Assembly (NCBI RefSeq): GCF_029851875.1
Contig: NZ_JARKVC010000032.1
Location: 18,709 to 82,708 of the forward strand
Reading direction: 5' to 3'
DNA length: 64,000 nt
DNA from: Actinomyces sp.
GTDB lineage: Bacteria; Actinomycetota; Actinomycetes; Actinomycetales; Actinomycetaceae
Shown here: positions 59,001 through 64,000 of the stretch, one piece after another
How the letters are laid out: every line of letters starts with the position of its first letter
How positions within the stretch are numbered: position 1 is the stretch's first letter
Program-made: the position numbers and the translations under genes
The notes under the pieces: model-generated
What the model was told of the DNA's origin: nothing
Database searches by the model: none
Seen by the model: only the letters and a program-made list of their open reading frames with translations

Positions 59001-59272
59001 CCGACCAGCCCACTGACAACCCGAGCCAGCCGAGCGAGCAGCCCACTGAACCGACCGAGCCGTCTGACAGGCCGACTGACACGCCCAGCCAGTCGACTGA
59101 CAACCCCAGCCAGCCCGGCGCGTCGACGTCTCCCTCCGGCAAGGACACGGCCCGCGGCAAGGCGAGGCAGCGCCTGGCGAAGACCGGCGTCAGCATCGGC
59201 ATCGGCATCGCCGCGGCCGCAGGCCTGGCAGGTGCAGGCCTCCTGCTCGCCCGCCGCCGTCACGACGCCTAG
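56003..59272 (+). CDS. Secreted GH84 family beta-N-acetylglucosaminidase/hyaluronidase with discoidin-like (F5/8C) domain and sortase anchor (LAKTG)
   Basis: 1089 aa; RGTIEGFYGIPWSHQARQDILAWSGPHKMNTYIYTPKDD, FYIALDDINP; GQYGDNAPSRAADGDDNTFWWSS; C-terminus RLAKTGVSIGIGIAAAAGLAGAGLLLARRR. Confidence 0.92.
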   Translation: MSPTSARRRRPTAAFLTSLIAVLGLTVPPAAAAETTVPIHSEVVAAAAASTHPTVFPVPQSLTWDDSQSLPLSGPVVLDVANGDQPTADLLRGIVEAAGGSIVEAGTDGATTITVSTVPAEQQGDDISQVPAHAEAYLLTTSTQPSPTITIQGADDRGAYYGAQTLAQLVVDGSVTGARVRDWPLMSVRGTIEGFYGIPWSHQARQDILAWSGPHKMNTYIYTPKDDRYLRAAWRELYPAEELAELKELVDEAASHHVDFVFALSPGNDICYSKDSDYQATTAKLEQLRSIGVRSFYIALDDINPTLNCDEDWDTFPSRGPWTQLADAQSYYLNKVQNDYIKGHQLPDLMMVPTNYNGNATDPFKTAQGERLDQNIRMQWTGMGVFSDTISSAEVVKATQTYNNQHMFLWDNFPVNDGQRGRLFLNPLTGRDPELYKHLEGFTSNPMIEPYASFPSLANYGDYTWNGPAYDAKASFSAALGRIAGEDPAVRASLDAFVDLNQSWGPYRQDSEHAPALSADIEAFNAALAGQDEEALTGATTTLRDRLALIADTPSSLKKLAVTGFYDDVAPWAEAAADWAHASEEAVNLQLALRSGDGEAATAALLKMQQHEQVASTTKRVDDMNSSFEYTENAIVPSIGDGVFQGFLSSATRAWNEWLALPAAQGASSLDIAGVTTTMGQYGDNAPSRAADGDDNTFWWSSSSPSAGSSLTVDLGEVKEVGNVVIEQGRAANQTGDMIYHAAVEVSSDGQQWERVGTYENAPTIAQDLPAGTQARYVRLVATAASSNWVQVREFTVSAPLTGLSTTLTTADGHGVTAAADADGSTWLQAASPEAAEGSVTREYPQALTGALSAVVAGSLTGTVEVLDAQGTWKAVGELSADRAYQVFPFEGPATGVRVSGTGASPLPRILELGLRPLRAGDVDKSSLEASIKTAEEAKETVAYTKASEKAKADLDAALATAKEVDAKVEATPQEVAAAKEALDAAVKALDGQETPSEPTDQPTDNPSQPSEQPTEPTEPSDRPTDTPSQSTDNPSQPGASTSPSGKDTARGKARQRLAKTGVSIGIGIAAAAGLAGAGLLLARRRHDA

Positions 59273-59307
59273 TCACTGACCCTGCGGCAACAGCCTGCCG
59301 TAGCAAC

Positions 59308-59347
59308 CGGGTGTGGGCCGTTCTCCTCGGAGAGCGGCCCACACCCG
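59308..59347 (+). terminator. Terminator of GH84 gene
   Basis: CGGGTGTGGGCCG / CGGCCCACACCCG inverted repeat. Confidence 0.65.
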
Positions 59348-59436
59348 TTCCAGCCACCCGTGCCGCGCCTGCCTGCCGACGGCGCCGCGCGCTCCCGTGC
59401 AGAGCGAGCGGCGCCGTCGTCGGTTGCCGTGCCGGG

Positions 59437-60690
59437 CTAGCGGCCCAGTGCGATGTCCTTGCGGTACTGGGCTCCGTCAAGGTGGATCAAGCCGATCGCC
59501 TCGTAGGCGCGGGCGCGCGCGTGCTCCACCGTGTCCCCCAGGGCGACCACGGACAGGACGCGCCCGCCGGTGGCGACGAGCTCGCCGTCGTCGTCCAGGC
59601 CGGTACCTGCGTGCAGGACGTGCACGCCGTCGAGCGCCTCAGCGGCCTCGATCCCGGTGACGCGCCCGCCGGTGGTGACGGTGCCGGGGTATCCCGGGGC
59701 CGCAAGGACGACGTCGACAGCAGCCTGGTCGGACCAGGTCGGGCAGGAGACCTCGTGGAGACGGCCGGTGGCTGCGGCCAGCAGCAGCTCGGGCAGGGAG
59801 GAGGTCAGGCGAGCCAGGACGGCCTGGGTCTCAGGGTCGCCGAAGCGGACGTTGAACTCCACCACGCGCAGGCCGCGACTGGTCAGGGCCAGGCCGCAGT
59901 AGAGCAGGCCGGAGAAGGAGGCGCCACGTCGCGCCATCTCGTCGACGACGGGCTGTGCGACCTCTGAGACGACCTGCTCGGTCAGCTCCGCAGGCGCCCA
60001 GGTGAGCGGGGTGTAGGAGCCCATGCCGCCGGTGTTGGGGCCGGCGTCGCCGTCGGCCAGACGCTTGAAGTCCTGGGCGGGGGCAAGGGGACGGACGGTG
60101 GCCCCGTCGCAGACGCAGAAGAGGGAGACCTCGGGGCCGTCGAGGTAGTCCTCGACGACGACGCGGCCCCCCTCCTTGGCCAGGCAGGCCAGGCCGTGGG
60201 CGAGGGCGGCGGCGCGGTCATCGGTGACGACGACGCCCTTGCCTGCGGCGAGCCCGTCGTCCTTGACGACGTAGGGGGCGCCGAAGCGCTCGAAGGCGGC
60301 CTCAAGCTCAGCCTGCGTGGTGCACACGGCGGCCTCGGCGGTAGGGACGCCGGCCGTCTCCATGACCTCCTTGGCGAAGGCCTTGGAGCCCTCGAGACGG
60401 GCGGCCTCGGCGCCGGGCCCGAAGACGGGGACGCCGGCCTCACGCAGGGCGTCAGCGACCCCTGCCACCAGCGGGGCCTCGGGGCCGACGACGACGAGGT
60501 CGGCCTGCATCTCGGCGGCGAGCTGGGTGACTTCGGTGGGCGAGGCAGGGTCCGCCTTGATGTTGATGGCGACGGCGCCGATGCCAGGGTTTCCAGGGAC
60601 GGCGACGAGCTCGGTGGTCTTCGGGTCTGCGGCAAGGGCACGGGCGAGGGCGTGTTCGCGCGCGCCGGAGCCTAGAAGGAGGATCTTCAC
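59437..60690 (-). CDS. purD: Phosphoribosylamine-glycine ligase (GTG start at 60690)
   Basis: [73 protein letters not shown]. Confidence 0.94.
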   Translation of the reverse strand: MKILLLGSGAREHALARALAADPKTTELVAVPGNPGIGAVAINIKADPASPTEVTQLAAEMQADLVVVGPEAPLVAGVADALREAGVPVFGPGAEAARLEGSKAFAKEVMETAGVPTAEAAVCTTQAELEAAFERFGAPYVVKDDGLAAGKGVVVTDDRAAALAHGLACLAKEGGRVVVEDYLDGPEVSLFCVCDGATVRPLAPAQDFKRLADGDAGPNTGGMGSYTPLTWAPAELTEQVVSEVAQPVVDEMARRGASFSGLLYCGLALTSRGLRVVEFNVRFGDPETQAVLARLTSSLPELLLAAATGRLHEVSCPTWSDQAAVDVVLAAPGYPGTVTTGGRVTGIEAAEALDGVHVLHAGTGLDDDGELVATGGRVLSVVALGDTVEHARARAYEAIGLIHLDGAQYRKDIALGR

Positions 60691-60837
60691 AGGGCCAGGG
60701 TAGCGGGGTCGGGCGCGCAGGCGGCGACACAGCCGCGCCCGACACACTGGGTACCGGTACCGAGGCGAAGTCCTCCACGCGGTCGGCGTCCGGCTGCGAG
60801 CAGCAGGGGGACGCCGACCGTGCCAGGAAGCACGCAG

Positions 60838-61329
60838 TCAGTCTGCCAGGAGCACCTGGATGAACGGGTGCTCGCCCTCACCGGCTGCGGCCTGAAGGCC
60901 CGCCGTCGTGGCGATGTCCTCCGCAGTGGCCCGGTAGGACTCCCCAAAGTAGGTCACGCCTGAGGACAGCACACCGACGCCGTCAGAGGTGACCACCTGG
61001 ACGGAGATGTAGCCAGCCTGTCGCAGGCTGGTCGCCAGCTCGTTCGCCTTGTCGGCCTGGAGGCTGGAGGCCTGGATGTTGACGGCTGCCTCATGGCTGA
61101 CTGAGCCCAGCTTCGGGGCGGCGAAGGTCGGGCGGACGGTGATGGGGGCAGCAACGTTGACGGAGGCGGCGGCGCTCGCCTGTCTCTCAGCGCTTCCGTC
61201 AGGGCCCAGGGCCAGGTATCCGAGGGCGGCAGCGGTGATCAAACCACCGACGACGGTGACAATTCCCCAGATCAGCAGCCACGGCTTCTCGTTGCCGGAG
61301 GTCCTGGCTGCTTGTGCGTGCTTGATCAT
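60838..61329 (-). CDS. Single-TM protein with LytR C-terminal-like domain
   Basis: 163 aa; one TM, then VNIQASSLQADKANELATSLRQAGYISVQVVTSDG. Confidence 0.5.
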   Translation of the reverse strand: MIKHAQAARTSGNEKPWLLIWGIVTVVGGLITAAALGYLALGPDGSAERQASAAASVNVAAPITVRPTFAAPKLGSVSHEAAVNIQASSLQADKANELATSLRQAGYISVQVVTSDGVGVLSSGVTYFGESYRATAEDIATTAGLQAAAGEGEHPFIQVLLAD

Positions 61330-61360
61330 GCAGGTCTTTCTCCGTGTCTCAGAAGACGGA

Positions 61361-61394
61361 CTCGGGGCCGGTAGGTCTTCCTACCGGCCCCGAG
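61361..61394 (-). terminator. Stem-loop downstream of the 61436 surface protein
   Basis: 15-bp perfect inverted repeat CTCGGGGCCGGTAGG / CCTACCGGCCCCGAG, 4-nt loop. Confidence 0.75.
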
Positions 61395-61435
61395 ACCACT
61401 TCACCGTGTTCTGTCACAGGTGACAGAGGCCGGAA

Positions 61436-62582
61436 TCAGGCGTTGCGGCGACGGGCGAGGACCGCACCGGAACCGACCAGGCCGGAGGCCAGGACGGCGA
61501 GGCCGAGGCCAGCACCAGTCTTGGCCAGGGTCTTCTTGCTGGTCTTCTTGGCGTCGTCCTTCTTCTCGTCGGCGTCCTTGGTCGGGGTGGCCGTGGGCTC
61601 CTCGGACTCAGAGGCGGTGGGGTCGGTCGTGGGCTCCTCGGTCGGGGCCGGACCGAAGTCGGTCTCCCACACCTTCTCGGTCAGGACCTCACCGTTGGCG
61701 CCCGTACCGAAGTAGCAGCCGTCCTGGGCGACAGCCTTGACCTTGAAGATGCCGTACCTGGGAGCCGCGAGGGTGTCGTCAACCCAGTCAGGGTTGACAG
61801 CCATCCACTCGTCGGTATCGCCCTCGGAGAAGTAGTAGGCGGTGCACTCGGTCTGGGCCAGCTCGAAGAAGTTGCCTTCGCTGTTGCTGATGAAGCCCAC
61901 ACCGGGGTTGACAAGCTTCAGCTCAGCCGGAGGGTTGCCGAAGTAGTGACCCCAGACACGCTCGGTGTCCTTCTCGCCCTTGGTGAAGGTGTAGCCGGGG
62001 GAGGCGACTGCCTTGACCTTGAACTCACCGTACCTGGGAGCCGCGAGGGTGTCGTCAACCCAGTCAGGGTCGATCTGACGCCACTCGCCGGAGTCGCCCT
62101 CAGACATGTAGAAGGTGACGCCCTCAACCGGATGGACCCTGAAGGTGTTGCCGGACTCGTTCTCGTAGAACCACACGGTCGTCTCAACGACGGTGTCCTC
62201 TGCCTCCTGCGCAACAGCGTCATAGCTGCAGGGGAAGGAGGAGACCTTGCCGACGAGGTCCTCACGGCCGGAGAGGTCAGTTGGGGTCGCGGTCACCGTG
62301 AAGGCGTCCTTCGAGACGCCAAAGCCGCCGTCGCCGCTCTTGGCCGTCCACACGCTGTCGCCGTCGGACACCACGTAAGAGAGCTCCGCGCCAGGAACAG
62401 CGTTGAAAGTGATGACTCGGTTGCCGTCCTCCTGCATACCGACTGAGATGGCGGAGGTGCAGATCTCGTTCTGGAAGGCAGCGACGCGAGCCTCGTCCGT
62501 CAGCTCCTCAGCGACGGCCGTGGACACCCCCCCCGAGGAGGGTGGCGGCAGCGACCGCCGCGATGAACCTGGAGTGTGCCAT
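61436..62582 (-). CDS. Sortase-anchored (LAKTG) surface protein with two internal repeats; the SD-associated ATG at 62582 is out of frame by one base at a C8/G8 tract
   Basis: ORF 61436-62527 lacks a signal peptide; upstream GCAAGGAGAATTCACATG then MAHSRFIAAVAAATLLGG; removing one base from the tract (62527-62534) joins it to VSTAVAEELTDEARVAAFQNE; C-terminus LAKTGAGLGLAVLASGLVGSGAVLARRRNA. Confidence 0.75.
61752..62070. repeat. Identical 43-nt direct repeats (61752-61794 and 62028-62070) in surface-protein gene
   Basis: CCGTACCTGGGAGCCGCGAGGGTGTCGTCAACCCAGTCAGGGT in both; 276-nt (in-frame) spacing. Confidence 0.85.
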
Positions 62583-62790
62583 GTGAATTCTCCTTGCTAA
62601 ACGGGAGTCCCTCACGCACAGAGAACGAGCGAAGGGACAGGTTACGCTGGGTAAGCGCACAGATTGACTTTAACAAGTCGTGACGTCGGCACGCCAGGTG
62701 TTACTGGTGTGAAATATGAGACGCAAGACTCTCTCCGCCTCCTCTCCGGGCGTGCCGGGAGGTGCGTAGCCAGTCTGCCAGGACTACCTG

Positions 62791-62836
62791 GTGAGGAACG
62801 GGGCTGGCAAGTCTGCCTGCCAGCCCCGTTCCTCAC
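62791..62836 (-). terminator. Stem-loop downstream of the 62871 surface protein
   Basis: 19-bp perfect inverted repeat GTGAGGAACGGGGCTGGCA / TGCCAGCCCCGTTCCTCAC. Confidence 0.75.
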
Positions 62837-62870
62837 GTGGAGTAACCTGTCACCAAGACAGAGGTCTCAC

Positions 62871-63746
62871 TCAGGCGACGCGGCGACGCAGCAGGGCGGC
62901 ACCAGAGCCAAGGAGGCCGGTGGCGAGGAGGGCGGCACCGGCGCCGATACCGGTCTTGGCCAGGGTCTTGTCACCCTTGGTGGCCTTCTTGGCGTCGTCC
63001 TTCTTCACCTCGTCGGCGGGCTTGGTCTCGTCAGCCGGCTTGGTCTCCTCGGAGGGGGTCTCCGGCTTGGCCGGCTCCTCGGGCTGTGCCGGGGTCTCCG
63101 GCTCGGAGGGGGTCACCTCGGGACGCTCCGGGGTCCCGGGGGTGGAGGAGGCGGAGAAGTAGAAGACCTCAGCGTGGTCGGCAACGCCGCCCCAGCCGTA
63201 GAAGAAGGTGCCCTCAGGGCCGGTCACCGTGGCGGCAACGCGGAACTCGCCGGTGGGGACAGTGAACGACTCACCCTCACCGTGGACGAAGGAACGGCCG
63301 TCAGCCAGGATCACGGTGTAGGAGACCTCGGCGTCCTCGACAACGGGGAGAGTCACCTGGGAGTAGACGGTGCCCAGGGCAACGGTCGGCGCAACCTGGT
63401 CGCGGGTGACGTAGCTGTACTCCTGAACCTCGACGACGCCCTCCTCAACGTTGCAGTCGAGCTCAGAGGTACGGGTGACGACGTGGATCGTCTGAGCGTC
63501 GTTGCTGATGACCTTGGTGCCGTCGTAGGCGATGGTGTCGTCAGCACGGAAGATGTAGGTCACGGCGCCGAGGTCGTCACCGGGGGTCAGGGTGACGGTA
63601 CGGCCGTCCATCGTGGCAGCGCCGACAGAGAGCAGGGAGGAGCAGCTCTGCTCAGCGACCTCATCCGCAGCAGCGGTCGAAGCGAAACCGCCACCGACCA
63701 GAGCAGCGACAGCCGCAGCAGCGGCAAGAGACTTGATACGGGTCAT
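62871..63746 (-). CDS. Sortase-anchored (LAKTG) secreted surface protein of unknown function
   Basis: 291 aa; MTRIKSLAAAAAVAALVGGGFASTAAADE signal; C-terminus KTLAKTGIGAGAALLATGLLGSGAALLRRRVA; GAAGAGAG-like SD before the ATG. Confidence 0.85.
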   Translation of the reverse strand: MTRIKSLAAAAAVAALVGGGFASTAAADEVAEQSCSSLLSVGAATMDGRTVTLTPGDDLGAVTYIFRADDTIAYDGTKVISNDAQTIHVVTRTSELDCNVEEGVVEVQEYSYVTRDQVAPTVALGTVYSQVTLPVVEDAEVSYTVILADGRSFVHGEGESFTVPTGEFRVAATVTGPEGTFFYGWGGVADHAEVFYFSASSTPGTPERPEVTPSEPETPAQPEEPAKPETPSEETKPADETKPADEVKKDDAKKATKGDKTLAKTGIGAGAALLATGLLGSGAALLRRRVA

Positions 63747-64000
63747 GTTGATCTCTCTTCACGAAACGTTCACACCTCCTGCACTAGCACGACATCGCCA
63801 GACCAGGAGGTGCGGCACGCGGGGAACGTGTCGGCACGACCCTAGGGCGGGGGGGGAGACGCAAGCGGTTCTGATCACAAACCGCCCAGTTCCTTCTCTC
63901 CTCGCCGAAGAATCGTGGTCACCACCTGGTATCACGGCCCAAAGTCCCTCATCGCCCCCTGCTATACAGCGTATTTGCGTAGTCCAGACACCGGTGGCGG

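Overview
High-GC actinobacterial chromosome segment, Actinomyces-like (inferred from codon usage, LAxTG surface anchors and gene content). It has five parts. (1) A lower-GC glycan-modification patch at the left edge: a truncated acyltransferase-3, a GT25 and two GT-B glycosyltransferases. (2) De novo purine genes, all on the minus strand, broken up by accessory loci: purM-purF, purL, purQ-purS, purC and purD. (3) A large surface-polysaccharide locus, about 11.6-35.0 kb. It holds a glycosyltransferase whose start codon is separated from its reading frame by a C10 tract, an HprK-like kinase fused to a PqqD-like domain, LCP ligase, Wzz/BY-kinase, LMW-PTP, stand-alone PqqD, a nucleotidyltransferase, a PglK-like ABC flippase, many glycosyltransferases, neuA, a multidomain CBS-NeuB-SAF-TIM protein, a WbaP-like sugar transferase, PAP2 and a Wzy-like protein. 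(4) A beta-mannoside-type uptake locus: ROK, LacI-like sensor, GH2 beta-mannosidase, SGNH hydrolase and Opp/Dpp-type ABC transporter. (5) Several LAxTG-anchored surface proteins, including a GH84 enzyme preceded by two dre/DasR-like operators. The points most worth follow-up are: the kinase/RRE/nucleotidyltransferase module inside a capsule locus; two surface-related genes with homopolymer frame breaks at their extreme 5' ends (candidate phase variation, or assembly error); a pair of 175-bp palindromic elements with identical 52/49/52 geometry flanking a frameshifted AbiEi-like gene; and the tandem dre sites. All calls are from reading the sequence; no searches were run.
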